Below, in pieces: positions 7,888 through 15,442 of a stretch of 33,905 bases of DNA. Below the pieces are notes generated by a model. It did no database searches, was not told the origin of the DNA, and saw only the letters and a program-made list of their open reading frames with translations. A program made the translations under genes and the position numbers. The stretch's first letter is position 1, and every line of letters begins with the position of its first letter. Origin of the DNA: Firmicutes bacterium CAG:341 (GTDB lineage: Bacteria > Bacillota > Clostridia > Oscillospirales > Acutalibacteraceae); contig FR895309.1 of assembly GCA_000434995.1 (NCBI GenBank), positions 42,672-76,576 on the forward strand, given 5' to 3'.

Positions 7888-9354
7888 ATGTACAAGATTG
7901 GTTTTGATAATAACAAATATTTGCAAATGCAAAGCGAAAGAATAAAAGAAAGAATAAACGAATTCGGCGGCAAGCTGTATCTTGAATTCGGCGGCAAATT
8001 ATTTGATGATTACCACGCATCAAGGGTTTTGCCGGGTTTTGAACCTGACAGCAAGCTGCAAATGCTGCTTCAGCTTAAAGAGCAGGCAGAAATAGTTTTG
8101 GTAATCAGCGCTGACGATATTGAAAAAAATAAAATCAGGGGCGACCTCGGTATCACCTATTCTACCGACGCATTAAGGCTTATTAAAGCATTTGAGGGAA
8201 TGGGACTTATGGTTGGCAGTGTTGTGCTGACTAAATATGTTTCCACACCACGAGTTAACGCATTTGAGCAGAAGCTTAAAAACAGAAAAATTCCTTTTTA
8301 CCATCATTATCTTATTGACGGATACCCGGCAAACATTTCAAAAATTGTGAGCGATGAGGGATACGGTAAAAACGACTATATAAAAACAAGCCGCTCACTT
8401 GTAGTAATTACAGCTCCGGGCCCGGGCAGCGGTAAAATGGCAACCTGCCTTTCACAGCTTTATCACGAAAACAAGCGCGGAATAAAAGCGGGTTATGCCA
8501 AGTTTGAAACTTTCCCTATTTGGAACATTCCTCTCAAACACCCGGTAAACATTGCGTATGAAGCTGCAACAGCAGACCTTAACGATGTAAATATGATTGA
8601 CCCGTGGCACCTTGAAGCATACGGAAAAACAACGGTTAATTACAACAGAGATGTGGAAATATTCCCTGTATTAAAAGCCACATTTGATAAAATTTACGGT
8701 AAATGCCCATACAAATCACCTACTGATATGGGTGTAAATATGGCGGGCAACTGCATTTTTGATGATGAGGCGGTTAAAGAAGCGGCTAATCAGGAAATCA
8801 TACGCAGATTTTACACCGCAAAATGCAATCAAATCAAAGGCAGAGCAAATAAAGATGAAATTTACAAGCTTGAACTGCTTATGAACAATGCAGGTTTAAG
8901 TGTGGATGACAGAAAATGTGCTGTGGAAGCATTGAAGCTTGAGGAAGAAACAAATGCACCTTGCGCCGCTATTGAACTTAATGACGGAACTATTGTTACG
9001 GGCAAAACCTCTGCACTTTTAGGCTGTTCATCAGCTATGCTTTTAAATGCACTTAAAACCCTGGCAAAAATTGACGACGCCGATTTGCTGATTGCGCCTG
9101 AAGTTATAAAGCCTATTCAGGAGCTTAAAACAGGCCATTTGGGAAATAAAAACCCACGCCTACACACTGACGAAACGCTGATTGCACTTTCTATTTCTGC
9201 ATTAAATGACGAAAAAGCAAAACTTGCGCTTAATCAGCTTTCAAAGCTCAAAAACTGCGAAATGCATTCATCCGTAATGCTGGCGCATGTGGATGAAAAT
9301 CTGATTAAAAAACTCGGTATTCGCCTGACCTGCTCTTGCGAGAAAAAAAATTAA
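7888..9354 (+). CDS. DUF1846 domain-containing protein
   Basis: A 488-residue protein that I recognise as the DUF1846/UPF0371 family by length and by segments such as GGKLYLEFGGKLFDDYHASR near the N-terminus and NPRLHTDETLIALSISALND near the C-terminus. No biochemical role is established to my knowledge. A GPGSGKMATC segment near residue 175 resembles a nucleotide-binding P-loop, and GYAKFETFPIWNIPLKHP follows about 40 residues later. No membrane segment or signal peptide is seen, so it should be cytoplasmic. The start at ATG 7888 follows GGAGAGGG; an upstream GTG at 7867 lacks a site. It sits between the S1-domain gene and pyrG and shares its promoter-leader design with pyrG, which suggests co-regulation with CTP supply (inference). 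Confidence 0.9.
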   Translation: MYKIGFDNNKYLQMQSERIKERINEFGGKLYLEFGGKLFDDYHASRVLPGFEPDSKLQMLLQLKEQAEIVLVISADDIEKNKIRGDLGITYSTDALRLIKAFEGMGLMVGSVVLTKYVSTPRVNAFEQKLKNRKIPFYHHYLIDGYPANISKIVSDEGYGKNDYIKTSRSLVVITAPGPGSGKMATCLSQLYHENKRGIKAGYAKFETFPIWNIPLKHPVNIAYEAATADLNDVNMIDPWHLEAYGKTTVNYNRDVEIFPVLKATFDKIYGKCPYKSPTDMGVNMAGNCIFDDEAVKEAANQEIIRRFYTAKCNQIKGRANKDEIYKLELLMNNAGLSVDDRKCAVEALKLEEETNAPCAAIELNDGTIVTGKTSALLGCSSAMLLNALKTLAKIDDADLLIAPEVIKPIQELKTGHLGNKNPRLHTDETLIALSISALNDEKAKLALNQLSKLKNCEMHSSVMLAHVDENLIKKLGIRLTCSCEKKN

Positions 9355-9366
9355 AAAAAATTAAAA

Positions 9367-9450
9367 TTTCTATTGAAATAGAAAAAAAACTGCTTTATAA
9401 TAAGTAAGTACAGACGGTTGTACAAGGCGTACAACCGTCTTTTATTATTT
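9367..9450 (+). promoter_or_regulatory. Promoter, palindrome and promoter-proximal hairpin leader, copy 2 (pyrG)
   Basis: TTGAAA (9373-9378), a 17-base spacer and perfect TATAAT (9396-9401). Ten bases later begins a perfect 12-bp stem, AGACGGTTGTAC (9412-9423) with GTACAACCGTCT (9429-9440), with a five-base loop and then TTTATTATTT. The hairpin starts about 4 nt from the expected transcription start, so it is positioned as an attenuator of pyrG itself. In addition TTTCTATT and AATAGAAA (9367-9374, 9377-9384) form a palindrome over the -35, a possible operator. The GGGC start used in the known pyrG slippage attenuator is absent. Confidence 0.78.
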
Positions 9451-9489
9451 AATTTATCTTATTTACTTTTTTTACAGAGGTGATACTTA

Positions 9490-11106
9490 ATGAACAAAAC
9501 GAAGTACATTTTCATTACCGGCGGTGTTGTATCCGGCCTCGGCAAAGGCATTACGGCAGCATCACTGGGCAGGCTGTTAAAATCGCGCGGCTTAAAAGTC
9601 ACAGCGCAAAAGCTTGACCCATATCTTAATGTTGACCCGGGTACTATGAACCCTGTTCAGCACGGTGAAGTATTTGTAACGGATGACGGTGCCGAAACTG
9701 ACCTTGACCTCGGCCATTATGAAAGATTTATTGATGAAAGCCTTTCACAAAATTCCAACCTCACATCAGGCAGAGTATATTGGAAAGTTATTTCAGATGA
9801 AAGAAAAGGTGTTTACGGCGGGCAAACAATTCAAATTATTCCGCATGTTACAAATGAAATTAAGCGATATATCAACAGAAATGCAGACACCGGCGCAGAT
9901 GTTTGCTTGGTTGAAATCGGCGGTACCGTGGGTGATATTGAATCACAGCCGTTTCTTGAAGCAATTCGCCAATTTGCAGTTGAAGCAGGCAGGGAAAATT
10001 GCCTTTTCATCCATGTAACACTTGTGCCTTACCTTGCGGCATCTGATGAACTTAAATCTAAACCGACTCAACATTCGGTAAAAGAAATGCTTTCAATCGG
10101 TATCAGCCCTGACATTATCGTTTGCAGAACAGAGCATCCGCTTACCGATGATATTAGAAATAAAATTGCACTTTTCTGCAATGTTGATAAGGAATGTGTA
10201 ATCGAAAATAACAACTGCGATATTCTTTATGCAGTACCTATGATGTTAAAAGAGCAGCATATGGATGATGTAGTAATCAAAAAGCTTGGTATTGAATGCG
10301 GTGAACCTAACCTTGAAGATTGGGAAAATATGCTTTATGCGCTCAGAAATCCAAAGCAAACAGTTAAAATCGCAATGGTCGGCAAATATGTTGAACTCCA
10401 CGATTCATACATTTCGGTAAACGAAGCATTAAAACACGGCGGAATTGAAACAAGAAGTGCGGTTGACATTGATTGGATTGATTCAGAAACATTAGAGGGT
10501 GACGATGTTAACCTTGATGATATTTTGGGCAATGTTGACGGAATACTTGTACCGGGCGGCTTCGGAAGCAGAGGTATTGAGGGCAAAATCAACGCTTGCC
10601 AATATGCAAGAACACACGGTATACCGTATCTCGGCATTTGCCTTGGTATGCAAATTGCAATTATTGAATTTGCAAGGCATGTACTCGGTATGAACGGTGC
10701 AAATTCAGCCGAAATCAACCCTGACACCCCATTCCCTGTAATTGATATTTTACCTGAGCAAAAAGAGGTTACGGATATGGGCGGCACAATGCGCCTCGGC
10801 CAATACCCTTGCACATTAAACCCTGAATCAAAATCATATGAGCTTTACGGTGCTTCAATGATTTATGAAAGACACAGGCACAGATATGAAGTAAACAATG
10901 ATTACAGAAACGACCTTTTAAGCGGCGGAATGATTTTTGCCGGCACATCACCTGATAATCATATTGTGGAAATGGTTGAAATACCAAACCACCCGTGGTT
11001 TGTAGCCTGCCAATTCCATCCGGAATTTAAGTCAAGGCCTAATAAGCCGCACCCTTTGTTCAGAGGTTTTGTAACCGCTGCATCAAAGCATAAAAACAGT
11101 AAATAA
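9490..11106 (+). CDS. pyrG: CTP synthase
   Basis: Converts UTP to CTP using ATP and glutamine, the last step of pyrimidine nucleotide synthesis. The N-terminal synthetase domain opens with FITGGVVSGLGKGITAASLG and contains LDPYLNVDPGTMNP and VGDIESQPFLEAIRQ. The C-terminal class I glutaminase domain has the nucleophile cysteine in GICLGMQ, and a late CQFHPEFKSRP supplies the catalytic His and Glu. The length of 538 residues is standard. ACAGAGGTGA precedes the ATG. The gene has its own promoter-hairpin leader and a strong terminator, so it is a single-gene unit. Confidence 0.98.
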   Translation: MNKTKYIFITGGVVSGLGKGITAASLGRLLKSRGLKVTAQKLDPYLNVDPGTMNPVQHGEVFVTDDGAETDLDLGHYERFIDESLSQNSNLTSGRVYWKVISDERKGVYGGQTIQIIPHVTNEIKRYINRNADTGADVCLVEIGGTVGDIESQPFLEAIRQFAVEAGRENCLFIHVTLVPYLAASDELKSKPTQHSVKEMLSIGISPDIIVCRTEHPLTDDIRNKIALFCNVDKECVIENNNCDILYAVPMMLKEQHMDDVVIKKLGIECGEPNLEDWENMLYALRNPKQTVKIAMVGKYVELHDSYISVNEALKHGGIETRSAVDIDWIDSETLEGDDVNLDDILGNVDGILVPGGFGSRGIEGKINACQYARTHGIPYLGICLGMQIAIIEFARHVLGMNGANSAEINPDTPFPVIDILPEQKEVTDMGGTMRLGQYPCTLNPESKSYELYGASMIYERHRHRYEVNNDYRNDLLSGGMIFAGTSPDNHIVEMVEIPNHPWFVACQFHPEFKSRPNKPHPLFRGFVTAASKHKNSK

Positions 11107-11124
11107 GATTTTAATAAATTATTT

Positions 11125-11156
11125 AGAGAGACAATTGATTTTGTCTCTCTTTTTTG
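11125..11156 (+). terminator. Intrinsic terminator of pyrG
   Basis: A perfect 10-bp stem, AGAGAGACAA with TTGTCTCTCT, encloses a six-base loop and is followed by six Ts, starting 18 bases after the pyrG stop. Confidence 0.9.
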
Positions 11157-11179
11157 CATATATATTTAACGGTGATTAA

Positions 11180-11440
11180 ATGAAAATATTTAAAAATAAA
11201 AAACAGGACAAAGCAAATCCTCTTGATTATTACATAGGCAAGCCCAGGCTTGAAATGGCAGGAAGCGAATGCCTTGTTGACGGACTTGAAAGCATAATAG
11301 AATATTCAAACACAAAAATTACCGTATCGCTCGGCTCACAGCTTATTACTTTTTGGGGCGATGATTTAAAAATAAATTCATTTACCCGTGAGGGTGCAAT
11401 AGTGCAGGGCAACATAACTTCAATGGAGTTTTCAACTTGA
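11180..11440 (+). CDS. yqfC: Sporulation protein YqfC (YabP/YqfC family)
   Basis: An 86-residue protein of the YabP/YqfC family. Visible family features are the opening LDYYIGKPRLEMAGSECLVDG, the central GLESIIEYSNTKITV and LGSQLITFWGDDLKI. In B. subtilis yqfC is made in the mother cell under SigE during sporulation; its biochemical role is unresolved. GGTGATT lies before the ATG. Its stop overlaps the yqfD start by four bases, the same gene pair as in other spore-formers. No sigma-A promoter is evident just upstream, as expected for a sporulation gene. Confidence 0.85.
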   Translation: MKIFKNKKQDKANPLDYYIGKPRLEMAGSECLVDGLESIIEYSNTKITVSLGSQLITFWGDDLKINSFTREGAIVQGNITSMEFST

Positions 11441-12402
11441 TAAAATTTTTCAGATTTCTTTTAGGATATGTAGATTTTGAATTTAAAAAAGGATTTAGCG
11501 AAGGATTTATTAACGAATGTTTTGAAAACGGAGTTGAAATACAAAATATTTCACTTACGGAAAACGGATTTACCGCAATTTGCAGAATAGGCACATATAA
11601 AAAACTGCACCGCATTGCGCTGCGGCACGGCGGGTGTGTAAAAGTTATCAAAAAGCACGGACTGCCTTTTTTCCTATCTCCTCTGAAAGACCGCACGGGC
11701 TTTTTTATCGGCGCACTGTTATTTGTATTTATATTATCATTTTTAGGTGCATTTGTATGGAACATAGAAATAACCGGCTGTGACAGATTAAGCGAAAACA
11801 CAATATCAGCATATTTGGATAATCACAAGTTTAAAACCGGCGTTATGTGGGGTGTTATTGACAGAAAATCTATCGCCTGGGATATGATGAGCGATTTTGA
11901 CGATATTGCGTGGGTACACATAAACAAAAAAGGCACTACCGCAATAGTGGAGATAAACGAAACAACGCAAAAGCCTGAAGAAATTAACGAATACAAGCTC
12001 AAAGGAATTAAAGCTACAAGAAAAGAAATAACCGTTACAGCCCAAAGGCAGCAAAGCAAAATGAGTATAAAGCAAAGCAAAAATTACTATAATTTACATT
12101 TCTTTTCGCTCAATATTCCGCTGTATTTTAAAATAAAAAAAGCTGATTTTGAAACTAAAAGCGATAAATTTTTAACAATAAAGAAAAAAGAACTGCCTAT
12201 CGGCTACACCGTAACAAACGAGCAGTCAATTAACTGCATAAAATACGATTTAACAAATGACGAACTTGTAAACCTTGCAAAAAAGAAGCTCTCAATCATA
12301 TCGGAAAGAGAGCTTGAAGGTTATGAAATTGTAAATACAAATATAACATATGACATAAAAAATGACGAATGCACAATGACCGGCGCATATGTTATAAAAT
12401 AA
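11437..12402 (+). CDS. yqfD: Sporulation protein YqfD, shortened
   Basis: A 321-residue YqfD-type membrane protein required for efficient sporulation in relatives. The N-terminal soluble part (1-85) is followed by one membrane segment (about 88-107, FFIGALLFVFILSFLG) and WNIEITGCDRLSENTI, a typical family stretch. The C-terminal part has the WVHINKKGTTAIVEI strand. Family members are usually near 390-400 residues. Here the run KPEEINEY (180-186) passes almost directly into KGIKATRKEITV, where relatives have a beta-rich insert beginning NIVAKKDG and ending near the HA.G.V.ArT strand. This looks like an in-frame loss of some 55-70 residues. The stop is two bases from that of the convergent sleB. 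YqfD identity is solid; function of this short form is uncertain. Confidence 0.83.
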   Translation: MIKFFRFLLGYVDFEFKKGFSEGFINECFENGVEIQNISLTENGFTAICRIGTYKKLHRIALRHGGCVKVIKKHGLPFFLSPLKDRTGFFIGALLFVFILSFLGAFVWNIEITGCDRLSENTISAYLDNHKFKTGVMWGVIDRKSIAWDMMSDFDDIAWVHINKKGTTAIVEINETTQKPEEINEYKLKGIKATRKEITVTAQRQQSKMSIKQSKNYYNLHFFSLNIPLYFKIKKADFETKSDKFLTIKKKELPIGYTVTNEQSINCIKYDLTNDELVNLAKKKLSIISERELEGYEIVNTNITYDIKNDECTMTGAYVIK

Positions 12403-12404
12403 AA

Positions 12405-13115
12405 CTAAATGCAGAATTTATGATTGCCGATTGTTTTAACAACCTGCCTTGAATGCATAAAAGCATCTGATGTTTTGGAAGCGTTGAAATAATAAATTGC
12501 ACCGCCCGACGGGTCCCAACCGTTTAATGCATCAATAGCCGCCCTTTTTGATGAATCGGCAACTGCGGCATACCAGTTAGAATCATTTACACACGAAAAC
12601 GCACCTTTTTGGTACACTACACCGCTGATAGAATCGGGAAAAGACGGGTGCTTTACCCTATTTAATATTACAGCTCCGACTGCTACCTGCCCCTCATACG
12701 ATTCTCCCCTTGCCTCTGCGCTTATAACTTTAGCCAAAAGCTCAACATCGGAATTTGAATATTCAGTATTATTTGATGAACCGCCGCCCGAAAGCCCGAG
12801 ATAAAGAAGCGTGGTTTTGCCGCATATTCCGTCTGCCGTAATGCCGCAGCTTTTTTGAAAAGCCTTTACCGCACTTTTGGTATCGTTACCGTAAACACCG
12901 TCAACCGAACCGTTATAAAAGCCGAGTGATGAAAGCTTTTTTTGAATTTTATTTACTTCATCCCCGGTTGAACCGAGTTTCGACACAACATATTGGCTGT
13001 TTTGTGCATAATCATAAATGCGATACGCCGAAAAGCCGATTAGCGAACCCGCCACAATAATTCCCACAATTGCAAGCGCAATAATCAAATTGCGAAAAGC
13101 TTTATATACTGTCAT
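12405..13115 (-). CDS. sleB: Spore cortex-lytic enzyme SleB-like
   Basis: A 236-residue exported cell-wall hydrolase. An N-terminal hydrophobic segment (about 9-30, LIIALAIVGIIVAGSLIG) is a signal peptide or anchor. A peptidoglycan-binding domain 1 follows (about 47-107, GSTGDEVNKIQKKLSSLGFY). The catalytic Hydrolase_2 domain runs from about 127 to the end, with VISAEARGESYEGQVAVGAV (the EARGE glutamate is the usual catalytic residue) and ILNRVKHPSFPDSI. SleB cleaves muramic-delta-lactam cortex during germination. Its usual partner gene ypeB is not adjacent; a small membrane-protein gene lies 12 bases upstream instead. A related SleB-family vegetative hydrolase cannot be ruled out. Confidence 0.87.
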   Translation of the reverse strand: MTVYKAFRNLIIALAIVGIIVAGSLIGFSAYRIYDYAQNSQYVVSKLGSTGDEVNKIQKKLSSLGFYNGSVDGVYGNDTKSAVKAFQKSCGITADGICGKTTLLYLGLSGGGSSNNTEYSNSDVELLAKVISAEARGESYEGQVAVGAVILNRVKHPSFPDSISGVVYQKGAFSCVNDSNWYAAVADSSKRAAIDALNGWDPSGGAIYYFNASKTSDAFMHSRQVVKTIGNHKFCI

Positions 13116-13127
13116 TTTAAATTTCTC

Positions 13128-13394
13128 CTATACTAATAATGTAATAATAAATGTAATACCGCACCCCGCCATTGTGAAAAGCAAGGATAAAACTGCGGTT
13201 TTGATTATTTGGTGCTTTGTTAATTTCAGCTTGGGCGGTTTTTGCTTTAAAGCCGCAACTGCCTCGGCTTCTTTTTGAAGTTTTTTGCGGTCTGTTGACT
13301 GATGTTCGGGCTTAACAAAAAATATAATCTTATCAAAATATGGATTATCTGTGTTTGTAACTTCCAAAATTTGCTTGCTTACACCCTTAATCAT
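13128..13394 (-). CDS. Small membrane protein upstream of sleB, unknown function
   Basis: An 88-residue protein that I do not assign to a named family. The N-terminal half is soluble and patterned (GVSKQILEVTNTDNPYFDKI, then FFVKPEHQ), the middle is rich in Lys, Glu and Ala (about 40-60), and a single hydrophobic segment closes it (about 69-88, TAVLSLLFTMAGCGITFI). It should be tail-anchored with the N-terminus inside. The ATG at 13394 follows AAAGGA; the upstream TTG at 13412 overlaps that site. It ends 12 bases before sleB and is probably co-transcribed with it, so a spore or germination role is a reasonable guess only. Confidence 0.7.
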   Translation of the reverse strand: MIKGVSKQILEVTNTDNPYFDKIIFFVKPEHQSTDRKKLQKEAEAVAALKQKPPKLKLTKHQIIKTAVLSLLFTMAGCGITFIITLLV

Positions 13395-13827
13395 TTCAAA
13401 AATTCCTTTCAAATTTATACAATTAGTGTAGGAAAAAGGAGTGGCAAATATACTAAAAAGTTTTTGTTGAATTTTGTCAATTCTTATAAAATTTTTTTCT
13501 TGACAAGCTTATAATATAACCGAATGTATATTTAACCTTACAGTTCATCATTGTGGAAAACTCTGTGGAAAATGTTAAAAACTTAGCCGGAAAGTGCGTT
13601 GTTTGGGGATTTTTTACTGTTGAAAACTCTTTTTAGGGATAAAAAATTTGAGTTTTCATAACTTTACACATAGTTTTCAACATTTTTGAAAGTTTGACTT
13701 TGAACTAAAAATTTTGTGTAAATTGCTATTTTTAACTTTCACTCTTGACAAAAAAATGTTATACTCTTTGTACGAAGATGTTACAAAAGTAATACAATTT
13801 TAAAAAAACAATTGACAAGAGGAAATT
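13395..13827. other. Divergent gene-free region with DnaA-box-like cluster
   Basis: About 430 bases with no gene. TGTGGAAAA occurs twice 12 bases apart (13552-13560, 13564-13572). TGTTGAAAA (13618-13626) and its reverse complement TTTTCAACA (13674-13682) form a pair, as do TTTACACA (13663-13670) and TGTGTAAA (13715-13722). The same words occur in the dnaA-dnaN origin region. No DnaA-trio repeat is present. TTGACA words occur near 13500, 13745 and 13813, but none has a good -10 at 17 bases. The region should also hold the promoters of the two flanking divergent units. Confidence 0.6.
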
Positions 13828-14652
13828 ATGAAAATCGAAATTAAAGACAGCGATATAATTTTGCACGGTGTAAAATGCTTTGACCTTGATTTGACGCTCG
13901 ACTGCGGGCAAGCTTTTCGCTGGGTTAAAGAAAAAGACGGAAGTTACAGCGGTGTTGTAAAGGGTGTGTATTTAAACATCAAAAAGCTCGGTGACGATAC
14001 ATTTATATTAAAAGACACCGCAAAGCAGGATTTTGATAACATATGGCGAAATTATTTTGATTTTGACAAAGATTATGTTAAAATATGCAATACATTAAAA
14101 GAAGACGAGCTTTTATCCTCCACCATTGATGAATATTACGGAATAAGGATATTAAACCAAGACAGCTGGGAAGCACTCTGCTCATTTGTAATAAGCCAGC
14201 AAAATAATATTAAAAGAATAAAAGGTATTATTGAAAGGCTTTGCAGAAAATACGGAAAGGAAGTAAAAAAAGGATATTACTCTTTTCCGTCTGCCGAAGA
14301 TTTGAGCAAACTTACGGTTGAGGATTTTGAAGCACTCGGCACAGGTTACAGGGCAAAATACCTTGAACGCCTTGCAAAAAGCGTTTCAAACGGAGAAATT
14401 GACCTTGAAAAAATAAAAACCCTTTCGCTTGAAGAAGCAAGAAAAGAACTTTTAAACATTTACGGAGTGGGAATTAAAGTTGCAAACTGCGCACTGCTGT
14501 TCGGCTTCGGGTTTTATGACGCATTCCCGATTGATGTATGGATGAAAAGGGTTATGGAATATTATCCAAATGGGTTGCCGAAATGCTTTGACGGTATCGG
14601 CGGAATAGCACAGCAATATTTATTTCACTGGGCAAGGAATAATTTAAAATAA
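13828..14652 (+). CDS. ogg: 8-oxoguanine DNA glycosylase (OGG1 type)
   Basis: Base-excision repair glycosylase/AP lyase that removes 8-oxoguanine. The N-terminal OGG domain (about 8-110) begins with LDLTLDCGQAFRW, a family signature. The helix-hairpin-helix-GPD domain carries IYGVGIKVANC with catalytic Lys217 and FPIDVWMKR with catalytic Asp236. The SFVISQQNNIKRIKGII segment (119-135) is also typical. The length of 274 residues fits the bacterial OGG1 group. AGAGGAAATT precedes the ATG. It is followed nine bases later by rsmE and so is probably in an operon with it. Confidence 0.95.
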   Translation: MKIEIKDSDIILHGVKCFDLDLTLDCGQAFRWVKEKDGSYSGVVKGVYLNIKKLGDDTFILKDTAKQDFDNIWRNYFDFDKDYVKICNTLKEDELLSSTIDEYYGIRILNQDSWEALCSFVISQQNNIKRIKGIIERLCRKYGKEVKKGYYSFPSAEDLSKLTVEDFEALGTGYRAKYLERLAKSVSNGEIDLEKIKTLSLEEARKELLNIYGVGIKVANCALLFGFGFYDAFPIDVWMKRVMEYYPNGLPKCFDGIGGIAQQYLFHWARNNLK

Positions 14653-14661
14653 GGAGAGAAT

Positions 14662-15384
14662 ATGCAAAAGCTTTTTATAGATTTTGAACCTAACGGGCAA
14701 ATTACGCTTAATGAGGAACAATCGCGCCACATTGCAAAAGCACTTAGAATGAAAAAGGGCGATATGCTGACTTTAACAAACGGTGACGGAAACGACTACG
14801 GGTGCCAAATTAACGGCATAAGCGGCGGACTTGTTACATTGAGTGTATGTTACAAGCAGGCAAATAACAGCGAACCGAGTGTAAAAGTTACACTTTACCA
14901 GGGAGTGCCGAAAGCAAGCAAGCTTGAAGATGTAATACAAAAATGCACAGAACTCGGCATTGCGGCAATTTGCCCTACGCTTACTCACAGAAGTGTTAGC
15001 AGACCTGATGAAAAGCAGGCGAAGAAAAAAGGCGAAAGGTACAAAAAAATCGCACTTGAAGCGGCACAGCAGAGTGGGCGCGGCATTGTGCCTGAAATTA
15101 TGGATATGACCGAACTTAAAAAAGCAGTTGAAAATGACGAAAGCGAATTAAAAATACTTTTTTACGAGGGCGGCGGCGAAAGCTTAAAATCAATAATACC
15201 GCAAAATATAAAAAGTGTATCTGTATATATAGGCCCTGAAGGCGGATTTGAAGAAAGCGAAGTCGAGCTGATTAAATCAGCCGGCGGCAAAATAGCGTCA
15301 TTAGGCCCGCGTATTTTGCGTACGCAAACTGCCCCTGTTACCGCATTAAGTGCAATAATGCTTTTAACAGGAAATTTAGAATAA
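14662..15384 (+). CDS. rsmE: 16S rRNA (uracil(1498)-N(3))-methyltransferase
   Basis: SPOUT-class methyltransferase that methylates U1498 in the 30S decoding region. The N-terminal PUA-like domain has HIAKALRMKKGD. The C-terminal SPOUT knot has KCTELGIAAICP, the EAAQQSGRGIVP segment, IGPEGGFEESEVE and LGPRILRTQTAP, all diagnostic of RsmE. The length of 240 residues is usual. AAGGAGAG sits just before the ATG. The gene follows ogg by nine bases. Confidence 0.96.
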   Translation: MQKLFIDFEPNGQITLNEEQSRHIAKALRMKKGDMLTLTNGDGNDYGCQINGISGGLVTLSVCYKQANNSEPSVKVTLYQGVPKASKLEDVIQKCTELGIAAICPTLTHRSVSRPDEKQAKKKGERYKKIALEAAQQSGRGIVPEIMDMTELKKAVENDESELKILFYEGGGESLKSIIPQNIKSVSVYIGPEGGFEESEVELIKSAGGKIASLGPRILRTQTAPVTALSAIMLLTGNLE

Positions 15385-15392
15385 TACTATAT

Positions 15393-15429
15393 TTGACAAT
15401 ATCGAATACATAATATAAAATGTTCGATA
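15393..15429 (+). promoter_or_regulatory. Promoter with flanking inverted repeat (operator candidate) for the glycosyltransferase
   Basis: A consensus TTGACA (15393-15398), a 17-base spacer and TAAAAT (15416-15421). The arms TATCGAA (15400-15406) and TTCGATA (15423-15429) are perfect inverted copies 16 bases apart that bracket the spacer, the -10 and the expected start site, a usual layout for a repressor operator. Confidence 0.6.
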
Positions 15430-15442
15430 AGGAAGTGAAAAA

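Noticed and set aside
9402..9412. Known pyrG reiterative-transcription attenuator
   Set aside because: That mechanism needs a GGGC-type start; the start region here reads AAGTAAGTAC, so it cannot work in the described way.
10335..10814. 159-codon frame opposite pyrG
   Set aside because: Antisense shadow of a conserved enzyme gene.
13420..13460. Forespore SigG promoter for the sleB unit
   Set aside because: A TACACTA-like -10 with AGTATA 17 bases upstream can be found on the minus strand, but the match is too weak to call.
13500..13516. TTGACA next to TATAAT in the 13.4-13.8 kb region
   Set aside because: The two hexamers are only four bases apart, so they cannot form one promoter.
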